Below are positions 1 to 6,791 of a stretch of DNA of 64,000 nucleotides, piece by piece. Each line of letters begins with the position of its first letter. Position 1 is the first letter of the stretch. Position numbers and translations under genes: made by a program. The DNA is from a virus, in the IMG/VR virus record IMGVR_UViG_3300036766_000416, positions 1-64,000 of that record; one strand, 5' to 3'. The notes beneath the pieces are model-generated. The model ran no database searches and had not been told where the DNA came from. It was given only the letters and a program-made list of their open reading frames with translations.

Positions 1-52
1 TCCACGCCAAACATCAATGGCAACTCAAGGCCCATTTGAATTGAGGAGTCCG

Positions 53-232
53 ATGCAACACAAAAGCATTTGCTCAGAGTGTAATCGACCATGTACCATT
101 GAGTATGAAGAAAATGATGGTACTATTTTATTTTGTCCTTTTTGTGGATCTGACGATTTCGATGAGGATGGCGACCTCACCTACACCGATGACACTGATT
201 CATGGGATGACGACGAGGAGATACACTTGTGA
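53..232 (+). CDS. Small acidic Cys-motif protein
   Basis: This encodes 59 residues. It has two Cys pairs, CSEC near residue 6 and CPFC near residue 28, spaced like a zinc ribbon, followed by a strongly acidic C-terminus. The ATG at 53 is preferred over an upstream in-frame ATG because AGGAG lies 5 nt before it. The stop overlaps the GTG start of the next gene, which suggests translational coupling. The function is unknown, and zinc binding is inferred from the Cys spacing. Confidence 0.6.
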   Translation: MQHKSICSECNRPCTIEYEENDGTILFCPFCGSDDFDEDGDLTYTDDTDSWDDDEEIHL

Positions 233-648
233 GTGAATGGACCTATCGCGGAGTACCATTTACAGACCCGGGCAAGGCATTAGGTTTTATCTACGAGATT
301 GTCTGTCTGTCGAATGGTAGGAGGTATATTGGTAGGAAACTTTTTACTTCTGCGGCACACAAACAAGTCAAAGGCAAAAAGAAACGTTACCGTAAAGATT
401 CTGGATGGCGAGATTATTGGTCAAGCTCGGACGATGTGAAAGCTGACATTGCTCGATACAGCACCTCGGTGTTTACCAGAGAAATTCTGCATCTCTGTGA
501 CACAAAATCAGAACTTACATACATGGAAAACTATTTCATATTTACCAATCATGCGTTGATTCGTCGAGAATTCTACAACAAATGGCTTGTGGCGCGTGTG
601 AGAAAAGAAAATCTGCTCAAAACAAAATTGGTCACATTATTCTCTTGA
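229..648 (+). CDS. GIY-YIG-like nuclease domain protein
   Basis: This is a 139-residue basic protein. Residues 19-37 (GFIYEIVCLSNGRRYIGRK) match the first two strands and turn of a GIY-YIG domain, with IYEI in place of GIY and RYIG in place of YIG. A conserved-looking Trp/Tyr block (WRDYWSSS) and a Glu in YMENY follow, as in phage GIY-YIG proteins. It starts with GTG overlapping the previous stop. It lacks NUMOD repeats, so it may be a minimal nuclease and not a typical homing enzyme. A promoter for the next gene lies in its last codons. Confidence 0.6.
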   Translation: MSEWTYRGVPFTDPGKALGFIYEIVCLSNGRRYIGRKLFTSAAHKQVKGKKKRYRKDSGWRDYWSSSDDVKADIARYSTSVFTREILHLCDTKSELTYMENYFIFTNHALIRREFYNKWLVARVRKENLLKTKLVTLFS

Positions 649-673
649 CAAGTGCTCGAAACTGTGCCATCAT
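645..673 (+). promoter_or_regulatory. sigma70-like promoter
   Basis: TTGACA at 645-650 and CATCAT at 668-673 are separated by 17 bp, with TGTG just before the -10. It overlaps the stop of the GIY-YIG-like gene and would drive the small membrane protein at 697. Confidence 0.6.
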
Positions 674-696
674 TGATCATTGATCGAGGTCACTGT

Positions 697-876
697 ATGC
701 TCACGTTCTTAGTGTGGTCAGTCATTCTGTTAATAGCATTCATCACGGTCCCCATGCTCCTTGGGTTCTTCCTGTTGATTATGAGTATCCTATCAGTCAT
801 GTTGTTTGCCGCAGTGATTACAGTGGTCTCGCATGTTGTCCAGTTCCTTGAATGGTCCGCAAGGAAGCTTACATGA
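697..876 (+). CDS. Small hydrophobic membrane protein
   Basis: This encodes 59 residues, almost entirely hydrophobic, with two probable transmembrane segments and a short basic C-terminal tail (WSARKLT). The ATG at 697 is chosen because a GAGGT ribosome site lies about 7 nt upstream; a GTG start at 652 would sit inside the promoter. The stop overlaps the next start (ATGA). The role is unknown. Confidence 0.55.
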   Translation: MLTFLVWSVILLIAFITVPMLLGFFLLIMSILSVMLFAAVITVVSHVVQFLEWSARKLT

Positions 877-1313
877 TGCACCAGCATCCCCACGACCCTA
901 AATATCTTGAGACACCACCAGACATTTACGATGGGTTTGGTTTTTTTAAGGACCCATTGGATGGCCAGGTGAAATTTTATTACTTTGACGACCAGGTGAA
1001 GCTTCATGGGGAACCCCCAAAAGACCCCACAACACCAACAGATCGTGAAGCGTATCATGTGCTACTCCAATCGGTACGCAAAGCCATTGTCTATATGGAC
1101 GCGCCGTTTCTGTCCAATTTTATTGATCCCTTTGTATATGCTGCCGGACTCGCACACGCCGGATTCAGTGGCATCATGTATAAGAAAACTCCATGGTCCG
1201 CAGACGTCGTCGCACAGGCTGTAGCGTATCTCAGAATGCTCCATGCGAAAACCACAGGGTACATGTTTACCGATGAGTCTGGACATGAAACGTTCTATGG
1301 GGCCAATACATGA
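873..1313 (+). CDS. Hypothetical protein, 146 aa
   Basis: This is a soluble-looking protein with a His/Pro-rich start and an aromatic-rich middle (YDGFGFFKDP, FYYFDDQVKL). The rest is predicted helical, and no known family is recognised. The ATG at 873 overlaps the previous stop and has AAGGA about 8 nt upstream. It belongs to a tightly packed operon that continues into a lipoprotein gene by another ATGA overlap. Confidence 0.55.
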   Translation: MMHQHPHDPKYLETPPDIYDGFGFFKDPLDGQVKFYYFDDQVKLHGEPPKDPTTPTDREAYHVLLQSVRKAIVYMDAPFLSNFIDPFVYAAGLAHAGFSGIMYKKTPWSADVVAQAVAYLRMLHAKTTGYMFTDESGHETFYGANT

Positions 1314-1471
1314 TTCTGTTACTCGGACTGATGATGCTGCTTGTGAGTTGTATGCCCCTCGACACCAAACCCCTAGTGTACCAGTGTACCAAGGTCTGGA
1401 ACAAGCAAGACCAACGCGCAGTCTACGACTGTATAGATGCGAAACATTCAACCCTTGATGGACCACGATAG
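1310..1471 (+). CDS. Small lipoprotein
   Basis: This encodes 53 residues. It starts with a short hydrophobic signal (MILLLGLMMLLVSC) ending in the lipobox LVSC, so Cys14 would be lipidated and the rest exported. The mature part has two more Cys residues. The start overlaps the previous stop. Small phage lipoproteins can act in lysis (Rz1-type) or superinfection exclusion, but nothing here distinguishes these. Confidence 0.6.
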   Translation: MILLLGLMMLLVSCMPLDTKPLVYQCTKVWNKQDQRAVYDCIDAKHSTLDGPR

Positions 1472-1481
1472 GAGCCTTATC

Positions 1482-1811
1482 ATGATCAGTGAGTTTCAAA
1501 TACGACGACAGCGACTCAGGAACCAATTACAAGAAGGTCCTGTGACCGTCACATTCATCAAGAAATCGACAGGTCTCTCACGGACTATGCGATGCACGAC
1601 CAACAAAGGCTTGATACCCACAGAGCATCACCCCAAGCCCCCAGTAGTGGTACATGTGGTACATGAATCCAATTTTGATACAATGGAGGTGCTAGAGTCG
1701 GAAATTATTATTACCGATGAGCACCTCGTCAAGGTCTATGACCTAGAGGCCAAAGGTTGGCGTAGCTTTCGATGGGAGACCATTACGAATGTAGATGCGG
1801 CTGGCTACTAA
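1482..1811 (+). CDS. WYL_2 / Sm-like SH3 beta-barrel phage protein
   Basis: This is a 109-residue protein. It contains VTVTFIKKSTGLSRTMRCTT near residues 21-40 and ends with a VYDLEAKGWRSFRW motif. This combination is typical of the small SH3-barrel family (formerly DUF2693, WYL_2) common in T4-like phages. Family members are thought to bind nucleic acid or regulate it, but the role is unproven. GGAGCC precedes the ATG. A sigma70-like promoter follows immediately. Confidence 0.75.
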   Translation: MISEFQIRRQRLRNQLQEGPVTVTFIKKSTGLSRTMRCTTNKGLIPTEHHPKPPVVVHVVHESNFDTMEVLESEIIITDEHLVKVYDLEAKGWRSFRWETITNVDAAGY

Positions 1812-1818
1812 AGTAGTA

Positions 1819-1848
1819 TTGACCAGAACCAAAGAATTGTGCTACAAT
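1819..1848 (+). promoter_or_regulatory. sigma70-like promoter
   Basis: TTGACC at 1819-1824 and TACAAT at 1843-1848 are spaced 18 bp, with TGTGC just upstream of the -10. It lies in the gap before the lipoprotein gene at 1921. Confidence 0.65.
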
Positions 1849-1920
1849 AAGTATTAAGTCAATCTTCCTCAATCACGGGGTCGATCAGTGTGCCATTCAT
1901 TTTCACCAGGGAGTTATACA

Positions 1921-2520
1921 ATGAAATTCTTATCCATGTTCGTAACAGGAGCTTCATTGCTCGCACTGGTTGGCTGCTCCGGTCAATCCTTTGTGGTCAT
2001 TGAGGATGCCCCTCATGGCTTCGCAGCCACCCAAACACTGGGTATGCGTTCAGCCACAGACCTCGGTGCACTCGCCCCGACAACCAAGATGGCCTGGTTG
2101 GAAGTCTGTGATAAAGTTGTGACTAAGACTGGGAAGCAACCTGCCCCCGTTTATGAAACAACCAACTATGTGAATTGTGCCCCGGCCGACCATCTACAGG
2201 CGATTGCGGACAAGTCAACCAGCACGGGTTACATTGCTGGAGTTGCAGCACCAGTTATTCAGGGTGCAGCGATTGCGTATGCAGGACATGAGATTGGTCG
2301 AGGAATCGCTCAATCGGGTTCACGCACAACCAACAACGCGGCCAACGGTAACACTAACACAAACTCGAACGTCAACGGCAACAATGCCAATGGTGGTGCG
2401 GGTGGCAACGGGAACGGTGGCGTCGGCAACGGCGGACAAGGCGGAAACGGTGGTAATGGTGGCGTCGGCAACGGCGGCACTCCTCCAGGATGCAATAACA
2501 ACAACCCCAAGGGTTGCTAA
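1921..2520 (+). CDS. Lipoprotein with Asn/Gly-rich tail
   Basis: This encodes 199 residues. It has a signal peptide ending in lipobox LVGC (Cys at residue 19), a folded-looking middle with a hydrophobic AGVAAPVIQGAAIAYAG stretch near residues 114-130, and then about 70 residues dominated by Asn and Gly (NGGVGNGG-type repeats). GGGAG precedes the ATG at 1921. It is likely anchored in the envelope with a flexible low-complexity tail. The function is unknown; exclusion or envelope remodelling would fit the context. Confidence 0.65.
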   Translation: MKFLSMFVTGASLLALVGCSGQSFVVIEDAPHGFAATQTLGMRSATDLGALAPTTKMAWLEVCDKVVTKTGKQPAPVYETTNYVNCAPADHLQAIADKSTSTGYIAGVAAPVIQGAAIAYAGHEIGRGIAQSGSRTTNNAANGNTNTNSNVNGNNANGGAGGNGNGGVGNGGQGGNGGNGGVGNGGTPPGCNNNNPKGC

Positions 2521-2550
2521 TTCCTGAAGCCCAAATAATACACTCTGGGC

Positions 2551-2579
2551 TTGACAACAGGCTCAGAGTGTGCTATCAT
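2551..2579 (+). promoter_or_regulatory. sigma70-like promoter
   Basis: TTGACA at 2551-2556 and TATCAT at 2574-2579 are spaced 17 bp, with TGTGC before the -10. It drives the secreted protein at 2637. Confidence 0.7.
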
Positions 2580-2636
2580 CAGAGCACATTATGAACACAG
2601 ACCAATAGACCGTATGGATTCTGAGAGGAAGGTCTC

Positions 2637-2942
2637 ATGATACGATTGTTACCAGGATTGCTGATACTGACCGTGCTGCTGCTGGTCACCCATGCACACG
2701 CAGCCGGACTCAAGGAACCCGTCTATCCACCCTATTGCTGGGTACAACCAACCGGACAAGACCTCTGGTACACCTGTGATTCAGAAGAGGCCAAAGATAA
2801 AGCCTGCCTCAATCTTATGGAATCAGCCATGAAGGCCAGAGAACAAGAGCCGATCACAGAACAGACACAAAAACTGTGGGATCGTGCCAAGAACTTCTGT
2901 TGGTCAGACCTCAAAGATAAACAACCACAACATTACCACTAA
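2637..2942 (+). CDS. Secreted Cys-containing protein
   Basis: This encodes 101 residues. A classical signal peptide (hydrophobic LLPGLLILTVLLLVTHAHA) with an AHA cleavage site is followed by a mature domain with four Cys residues (YCW, TCD, ACL, FCW), probably paired as disulfides in the periplasm. AGGAAGG lies upstream of the ATG. No family is recognised. Confidence 0.65.
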   Translation: MIRLLPGLLILTVLLLVTHAHAAGLKEPVYPPYCWVQPTGQDLWYTCDSEEAKDKACLNLMESAMKAREQEPITEQTQKLWDRAKNFCWSDLKDKQPQHYH

Positions 2943-2953
2943 GAGAAATAACC

Positions 2954-3127
2954 ATGAGCACCAAAGTTAAAGAGACTGTCAGACTCAAGCGCGAGCAAGC
3001 CGAGGATCGACAAAAACACCGAGCCACCCTGACACCACAACAGCAGCTAGATAGACTCACCACACGACCAGGGGAGAGTCTCAAGGAACGTGCTAGACTC
3101 AACAAACTAATAACATCCCATGAATGA
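2954..3127 (+). CDS. Small highly charged helical protein
   Basis: This encodes 57 residues rich in Arg, Lys, Glu and Gln, probably a single long helix or coiled coil. It starts 11 nt after the previous gene, with AGAGAAA as a weak ribosome site. Its end overlaps the next ORF by 8 nt. The function is unknown. Confidence 0.45.
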   Translation: MSTKVKETVRLKREQAEDRQKHRATLTPQQQLDRLTTRPGESLKERARLNKLITSHE

Positions 3128-3284
3128 CCAATATCGAATCGTGTGCCGCAACCAGGAAGATGAAGAAATCTTTACGATTCAAGACTATGAGACCGAACAC
3201 GAAGCCCAGACTATGGCCCAGGTCCTGAATGCCGTCAGTGCTTCGTGGAATAGATGGACGGTGGAACCCTTGGTGTTCAACTAA
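3120..3284 (+). CDS. Small hypothetical protein, 54 aa
   Basis: The sequence (MNDQYRIVCRNQEDEE...) looks like a small alpha/beta protein with two Trp residues near the C-terminus. It overlaps the previous gene by 8 nt in another frame. The overlapping arrangement and clean reading frame support coding. No family is recognised. Confidence 0.45.
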   Translation: MNDQYRIVCRNQEDEEIFTIQDYETEHEAQTMAQVLNAVSASWNRWTVEPLVFN

Positions 3285-3293
3285 ATACGTATA

Positions 3294-3338
3294 GTTACCG
3301 ATAAAGTAGATTTTGTATCCATTGGATACACGTTACCG
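3294..3338. promoter_or_regulatory. Dyad with flanking direct repeats (operator-like)
   Basis: The gap before the gene at 3378 contains a perfect 7-bp inverted repeat, TGTATCC-ATT-GGATACA (3314-3330). It is flanked by two copies of GTTACCG at 3294-3300 and 3332-3338. This has the symmetry of a repressor site or small hairpin. No clear promoter is seen next to it. Confidence 0.4.
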
Positions 3339-3377
3339 TGATGCCCTACCAGTACCCTAGAATCCAGGAGTCCCCTG

Positions 3378-3668
3378 ATGTACCCTGAAGATGAGTACCT
3401 AGATCCAATCAACCCTGATAGACCCCTGCTAGACCCTAAAAGCTCTGAGGCACTCATGAGGATGCTTATAGGGGCCCTACTTTTTAGGTTGGGTGGGGAG
3501 GAATCGTTCACTGAGTCGGCACTCCAGGAGATCATGCTGGCCGTCGGTGGCGTGCAGATACTTTATGTGGCCTCTAAGGACCCCGGTAACCCTCAGGGTC
3601 GCTATGTGCTCCGAGTCAGAGACCCACAAAGGGCCGCTGAGATTGTCAAAAGGGGCATCACACTGTGA
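3378..3668 (+). CDS. Hypothetical protein, 96 aa
   Basis: The N-terminus is acidic and Pro-rich (MYPEDEYLDP...), followed by a helical region and a C-terminal strand-rich part ending VKRGITL. AGGAGT lies 7 nt upstream of the ATG. The stop overlaps a GTG start of the next gene. No family is recognised. Confidence 0.5.
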   Translation: MYPEDEYLDPINPDRPLLDPKSSEALMRMLIGALLFRLGGEESFTESALQEIMLAVGGVQILYVASKDPGNPQGRYVLRVRDPQRAAEIVKRGITL

Positions 3669-3889
3669 CCCCGGTCACTCAGGACTGTAGCACCGGTGAC
3701 CACCCAGACTCGCTGATTTACTTTGATAAGGTCTATGGTGCTCAGTGCTCCTGGGAAATCTGCCAGGTTTGCGGTGAGAAGCATCACCTGGTTGAACTGA
3801 AACCGGTTGATGAGGACCGTGACACGACCTGTGGGTACTACGACGACCGCGACGGCTATCATTACTATGCGAGTGGAGATGACCAATGA
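3665..3889 (+). CDS. Small Cys/His-rich acidic protein
   Basis: This encodes 74 residues with CSWEICQVCGEKHH near the middle, which could hold a metal ion, and a Tyr/Asp-rich end. The GTG start overlaps the preceding stop (GTGA). The function is unknown. Confidence 0.5.
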   Translation: MTPVTQDCSTGDHPDSLIYFDKVYGAQCSWEICQVCGEKHHLVELKPVDEDRDTTCGYYDDRDGYHYYASGDDQ

Positions 3890-3907
3890 CGAGTCGTGGA
3901 GGTACCT

Positions 3908-4150
3908 ATGACAACTTGTGATATCAAACGGCCCTCCAAGCCTACAATGAAACATAGCGCACCGGCACTGTCGGTCTGGGTATCACAGTTCAACTGGCTG
4001 AACTTTATAGGGCTCGCTATGTTCCTGGCACCTATACTCTTCGGCTATGGAGCGGTGCACTACTGGCTCTTACAGCACGACACGCAGTTATACTATGGCT
4101 CGCTGTACGCGCAATTGGGTTTACTCTTGATGGCCTTTAGGCAGCTATGA
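3908..4150 (+). CDS. Membrane protein with two transmembrane helices
   Basis: This encodes 80 residues. Hydrophobic segments near residues 35-52 (FIGLAMFLAPILFGYGA) and 63-78 (YGSLYAQLGLLLMAF) give a two-helix hairpin with a short basic N-terminal tail. A strong GGAGG site supports the ATG at 3908. It is coupled to the next gene by an ATGA overlap. Holin-like topology is possible, but it is far from the lysin gene. Confidence 0.55.
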   Translation: MTTCDIKRPSKPTMKHSAPALSVWVSQFNWLNFIGLAMFLAPILFGYGAVHYWLLQHDTQLYYGSLYAQLGLLLMAFRQL

Positions 4151-4632
4151 GTTTCCTTGATGAATCATTGGCGATCGCCAAATTGGCGAGGTCTCTGGAG
4201 GCGATCAAGAGAGGCCTTGAAACTCCCCTAGAGAAATCTTTGAGAGCCGAGGTCTCAAAGCTCACTGAGAGACTAGAGGCACTGACCAAGGCCTATGACA
4301 CCGCGCGCCGAGATGCTGTTGGACTCCATGAGCAGATCCGTCATCGCCATCATTCCAACAAATTGCATCATGACGACGTCATGATACCACCGATGAATGC
4401 TACGGTCTCGATTGAACAGACACCTTTTGATAATCAACGACAGTACGTAGCCCGGGTCATGGTAAATACCGAAGCGTTACGCGGCGTGCCTGAACGAGCG
4501 GTTGTTGACTGTCTCGCCGAGCAACTCGTGCACGAATTCACAAGGGCTTGGCAAGAGGACCCGAAACAGGGGCCAGAACGAACAACGCGGGCTTCTGGGG
4601 GCACTTCAACCCTAACCGGGGTCACACTATAG
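4147..4632 (+). CDS. Hypothetical protein with N-terminal coiled coil
   Basis: This encodes 161 residues. Residues 1-65 are a heptad-like Leu/Ala/Lys/Glu stretch predicted as coiled coil. A His-rich turn (RHRHHSNKLHH) follows, then a compact alpha/beta part, then a low-complexity end. The start overlaps the previous stop. The first half may mediate oligomerisation. No family is recognised. Confidence 0.5.
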   Translation: MSFLDESLAIAKLARSLEAIKRGLETPLEKSLRAEVSKLTERLEALTKAYDTARRDAVGLHEQIRHRHHSNKLHHDDVMIPPMNATVSIEQTPFDNQRQYVARVMVNTEALRGVPERAVVDCLAEQLVHEFTRAWQEDPKQGPERTTRASGGTSTLTGVTL

Positions 4633-4911
4633 GCCCTTTGTGTGGATGTCCGGCAACCACCCATAAACACAGGGAATTTTCATTAGCAACTTTTCTTTTC
4701 GAGCACCTTCGCAACCCGGCCCTCATCCTGCCCCCATTTCTCTAGCTCAGTACCCTTCGAATCATTGGGGTTTTGAGTTATATCTACCGATATAACAAAC
4801 TTTTTAATGAACTTGCCATACCGGTATGTGGACCTACTTGGTCAACAATCATTTTGAACACTGTCTCATAAATCACACACATTTTTAATATGCCAGGATA
4901 CTCTCAGCCAC
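4633..4911. other. Non-coding regulatory gap
   Basis: No convincing gene is seen here. The gap holds an 8-bp inverted repeat GTTATATC-TACC-GATATAAC (4777-4796), followed by a run of T that could terminate transcription, and a 12-bp palindrome CATACCGGTATG (4817-4828). It ends with the upstream part of regulatory cassette copy A (from about 4849). Confidence 0.5.
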
Positions 4912-4957
4912 TTGACAAAGGGCCCTGGTTATGACATAATTAGATCATGGATAGCAG
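4849..4957 (+). repeat. Repeated regulatory cassette, copy A
   Basis: This is one of three related segments of about 110 bp; the others are at 6340 and 10688. Shared parts in order are a TGAACA half-site, AAATCACACAnA, an ATTTAAT-like block, the -35, GACATAATTAGATCATGG at the -10 and start region, and a codon-like ATGGATAG. In copy A the TGTTCA/TGAACA dyad is degenerate. Confidence 0.75.
4912..4940 (+). promoter_or_regulatory. sigma70-like promoter, cassette A
   Basis: TTGACA at 4912-4917 and CATAAT at 4935-4940 are spaced 17 bp. An ATG lies at 4947, 6 nt after the -10, in phase with the ribosome-site-preceded ATG at 4977. Confidence 0.75.
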
Positions 4958-4976
4958 CCAAAACAAAGAGGAACCC

Positions 4977-5042
4977 ATGAAAACCATCTATCAATACAAC
5001 ATCGACCGCGGGATTGAACACCTGCCGGAGCCCAAGTCATGA
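4977..5042 (+). CDS. Very short ORF, 21 (or 31) aa
   Basis: ATG at 4977 follows AGAGGAA and encodes MKTIYQYNIDRGIEHLPEPKS. An in-phase ATG at 4947, at the predicted transcription start, would add ten residues (MDSSQNKEEP). It overlaps the next gene by ATGA. It may be a leader peptide or a real small protein. Confidence 0.4.
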   Translation: MKTIYQYNIDRGIEHLPEPKS

Positions 5043-5296
5043 CCGCGCTCAAGTGGACCACAGAGACACCAACGAAACCTGGATGGTACTGGGAGTATCA
5101 CTTTGGGTACGCGAGAGTCATTGAGGTTTACACCTGGACCTATATGCCGACGTATGATGACCCAACGTATCGTATGGGCTGGGCCAACGAACGCCTGTGG
5201 GTGACAAGGCCTCACACAAGAGAGCACCCCATTCCTGTAGGACAAGCCTTTGCGAAAGATACTCAATGGGCTGGACCTCTGGAGGCACCGTCATGA
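5039..5296 (+). CDS. Hypothetical Trp/Tyr-rich protein
   Basis: This encodes 85 residues. It opens with PTKPGWYWEYHFGYARVIEV, a pattern seen in small phage proteins of unknown function that share a P-GWYW start. It is rich in Trp and Tyr and probably forms a small beta fold. GGAGCCC precedes the ATG, which overlaps the short ORF before it. Confidence 0.55.
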   Translation: MTALKWTTETPTKPGWYWEYHFGYARVIEVYTWTYMPTYDDPTYRMGWANERLWVTRPHTREHPIPVGQAFAKDTQWAGPLEAPS

Positions 5297-5379
5297 TGAA
5301 CTTTTTGAAACTTGAATGGACCTTGAACATGCTCTGGCTAGAGCTTTGGTGGCTCAACAGAACCTATAGTAAACGCTAA
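5293..5379 (+). CDS. Short hydrophobic-aromatic ORF, 28 aa
   Basis: The ORF MMNFLKLEWTLNMLWLELWW... overlaps the previous stop by ATGA and could form one amphipathic or membrane helix. It lies in the style of neighbouring coupled small genes. No function can be given. Confidence 0.35.
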   Translation: MMNFLKLEWTLNMLWLELWWLNRTYSKR

Positions 5380-5385
5380 CGCCCG

Positions 5386-5450
5386 GGGTTCGATATTCGC
5401 TGGTGCCTCTCTTCACCAGCGGCCTTCCTGTGGAAGTCCTGAGAACCCCA
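5386..5450 (+). ncRNA. Three-way-junction structured element
   Basis: A 7-bp outer stem, GGGGTTC (5386-5392) with GAACCCC (5444-5450), encloses two hairpins: CGCTGGTG/CACCAGCG (8 bp) and CTTCC/GGAAG (loop TGT). There is no CCA end and no tRNA anticodon arm. It lies between a gene end and a promoter, so it could end the upstream transcript or be a small RNA. The structure was read by eye. Confidence 0.45.
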
Positions 5451-5501
5451 GTGGTGCCTTTCAGAAACACTCAATACCTACCCACATACTTCACTTTTCC
5501 C

Positions 5502-5530
5502 TTGACAATCCCCCTCGAAAGTGTTATGCT
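5502..5530 (+). promoter_or_regulatory. sigma70-like promoter
   Basis: TTGACA at 5502-5507 and TATGCT at 5525-5530 are spaced 17 bp. Immediately downstream is a small inverted repeat, CCTAT-ATCTC-ATAGG. An ATG at 5537, 6 nt after the -10, is in phase with the gene at 5579. Confidence 0.7.
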
Positions 5531-5578
5531 AGAGTTATGCCTATATCTCATAGGTATTATATCAATGGAGGTTTCTCG

Positions 5579-5797
5579 ATGACCTATATGACCGAACTCA
5601 GAGGATTAGTCGCCCGGGCATATGCCGTAGGGCTTCCTGTGAGTCTCTACATGAACCCTCAGGGTAGTCCTGATCAAGCCTATATTCCTGGAAAGGGTTT
5701 CTTGGACGCCTGGAGTACCACAGTGTACCTGAGACAATTTCTTCACACCAACAACGATTTCAAGCTTGAAATCCCCAACGAAAGTGATCCGTCATGA
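5579..5797 (+). CDS. Hypothetical protein, 72 aa
   Basis: The sequence MTYMTELRGLVARAYAVGLPV... suggests a helix followed by a strand-rich part. GGAGG lies 6 nt before the ATG at 5579. An in-phase ATG at 5537 would give a 14-residue extension from the predicted transcription start. It overlaps the next gene by ATGA. No family is recognised. Confidence 0.55.
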   Translation: MTYMTELRGLVARAYAVGLPVSLYMNPQGSPDQAYIPGKGFLDAWSTTVYLRQFLHTNNDFKLEIPNESDPS

Positions 5798-6264
5798 ATA
5801 ACCGCGACCGCATGAAAATCCTGAGTAGCCGGGCTCTCAAGTGTGCGATCAACCTAGGCCATAGTGTTCTGATGCTCGTGGTCCTCTGGGTGCTGATGGA
5901 CTTGCTGCAATCGTCTGTCAGAGACCCCGCTAAAGTGTTCTTGACCGCCAACAAAGCCCAACGGTCTCAAGTGGCTTCTGTGACCACTGCAATGAACAGT
6001 GAGATACCTGAGGTCCAGATGCATGGGTATGGCTATCACGCCAAGCAAGTTCGATTAAACCTTGATCCACCTACAGTGCCTAAGGTCGCCATGGTTCCTG
6101 TCAAGCACCTGACATGCCCTGTGCCTTCGAAGGTCGTCCTGGCGAAAGCGATTCCCAAGCCAGAGAAAGTCACCAAGATACCTGAGGTCATAGTGAAGCG
6201 TGTGGTGCCTCAGTGGCATGATGCCAGAGGTGTTCAGGCTGTCTATGCTCGTGCAGACCTATGA
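5794..6264 (+). CDS. Single-pass membrane protein with Lys/Pro/Val-rich domain
   Basis: This encodes 156 residues. A basic N-terminus is followed by a transmembrane helix near residues 22-38 (GHSVLMLVVLWVLMDLL), then a long Val/Lys/Pro-rich region resembling a rigid periplasmic spacer (VPKVAMVPVK, PKPEKVTKIPEV). The topology resembles TonB or spanin-like spanning proteins, but no diagnostic motif is seen. The start overlaps the previous stop. Confidence 0.5.
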   Translation: MNNRDRMKILSSRALKCAINLGHSVLMLVVLWVLMDLLQSSVRDPAKVFLTANKAQRSQVASVTTAMNSEIPEVQMHGYGYHAKQVRLNLDPPTVPKVAMVPVKHLTCPVPSKVVLAKAIPKPEKVTKIPEVIVKRVVPQWHDARGVQAVYARADL

Positions 6265-6479
6265 CCCTTGATGAAGTGTTGCTGGACTCTCACCGGAGGG
6301 TCCGGCCGCACTACTCACAGATACCCTGGGGTTGGTGTTCAAAAATGAACAGTGTGTCCCAAATCACACACAAATTTAATGTGGCCAGACTCCTAGAGCC
6401 CTTGACACCGGCCCTAGAGTGTGACATAATTAGATCATGGATAGTAGAGAAAAACAGGAGATCCCAATGGAAACCGTGA
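6261..6479 (+). CDS. Doubtful ORF running into the promoter cassette
   Basis: ATG at 6261 overlaps the previous stop as in other coupled genes here. However, the reading frame passes through the dyad, promoter and start region of cassette B, so at least its C-terminal half is probably not selected as protein. It may be a decayed gene. Confidence 0.25.
   Translation: MTLDEVLLDSHRRVRPHYSQIPWGWCSKMNSVSQITHKFNVARLLEPLTPALECDIIRSWIVEKNRRSQWKP
6340..6447 (+). repeat. Repeated regulatory cassette, copy B
   Basis: It contains the complete dyad TGTTCA-AAAA-TGAACA, then AAATCACACA, AATTTAAT, TTGACA, GACATAATTAGATCATGG and ATAGTAGAG. It matches copy C (10688) closely and copy A more loosely. The upstream dyad suggests binding of a dimeric regulator. 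Confidence 0.8.
6402..6430 (+). promoter_or_regulatory. sigma70-like promoter, cassette B
   Basis: TTGACA at 6402-6407 and CATAAT at 6425-6430 are spaced 17 bp. ATG at 6437 lies 6 nt after the -10, in phase with ATG 6467. Confidence 0.8.
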
Positions 6480-6709
6480 AAGACCTGACCCCCACCGAAC
6501 AGACTGCTAAGTTGCTTACTCAGTTGCTTGTAGTGACCCCTGACGCGCAACGCGCCGTTACGACCTTAGAAAGTGTCGAATCGTTTTTGAAACGAGGAGG
6601 GGTTGCGACCGTAGCGAAGCCCCGTAACGCCTTTCAAGCTCAGAAACCCCAAACCATCAAGAAAGCCAAGCGCGTTCGTTCCTTCGCGTTCGTCTATGGA
6701 AACCGCTGA
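6467..6709 (+). CDS. Hypothetical protein, 80 aa, basic C-terminus
   Basis: A helical N-terminus (TEQTAKLLTQLLVV) is followed by a Lys/Arg-rich tail (KKAKRVRSFAFVYGNR), compatible with nucleic-acid binding. AGGAG lies 7 nt before ATG 6467. An in-phase ATG at 6437 at the expected transcript start would add MDSREKQEIP. No family is recognised. Confidence 0.55.
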   Translation: METVKDLTPTEQTAKLLTQLLVVTPDAQRAVTTLESVESFLKRGGVATVAKPRNAFQAQKPQTIKKAKRVRSFAFVYGNR

Positions 6710-6710
6710 C

Positions 6711-6791
6711 ATGACACAGAAAGTACACATTCTCAACCTGCATAAGCGAATTGACCAACTCATTGAGGACCTCAGAGGTGAGGTGAGGTGA
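6711..6791 (+). CDS. Short coiled-coil-like ORF, 26 aa
   Basis: It encodes MTQKVHILNLHKRIDQLIED..., one helix with heptad-like Leu/Ile spacing. It sits directly between two genes and overlaps the next start (GTGA). It is plausible as a small coupled gene and cannot be assigned. Confidence 0.35.
   Translation: MTQKVHILNLHKRIDQLIEDLRGEVR

Noticed and set aside
690-1526. Leftward frames opposite the genes at 697-1471
   Set aside because: They run antisense to well-supported coupled genes with ribosome sites and have protein-unlike composition.
2310-2557. Leftward Pro/Leu- and His/Arg-rich frames opposite the lipoprotein tail
   Set aside because: They are by-products of the Gly/Asn repeat DNA on the other strand.
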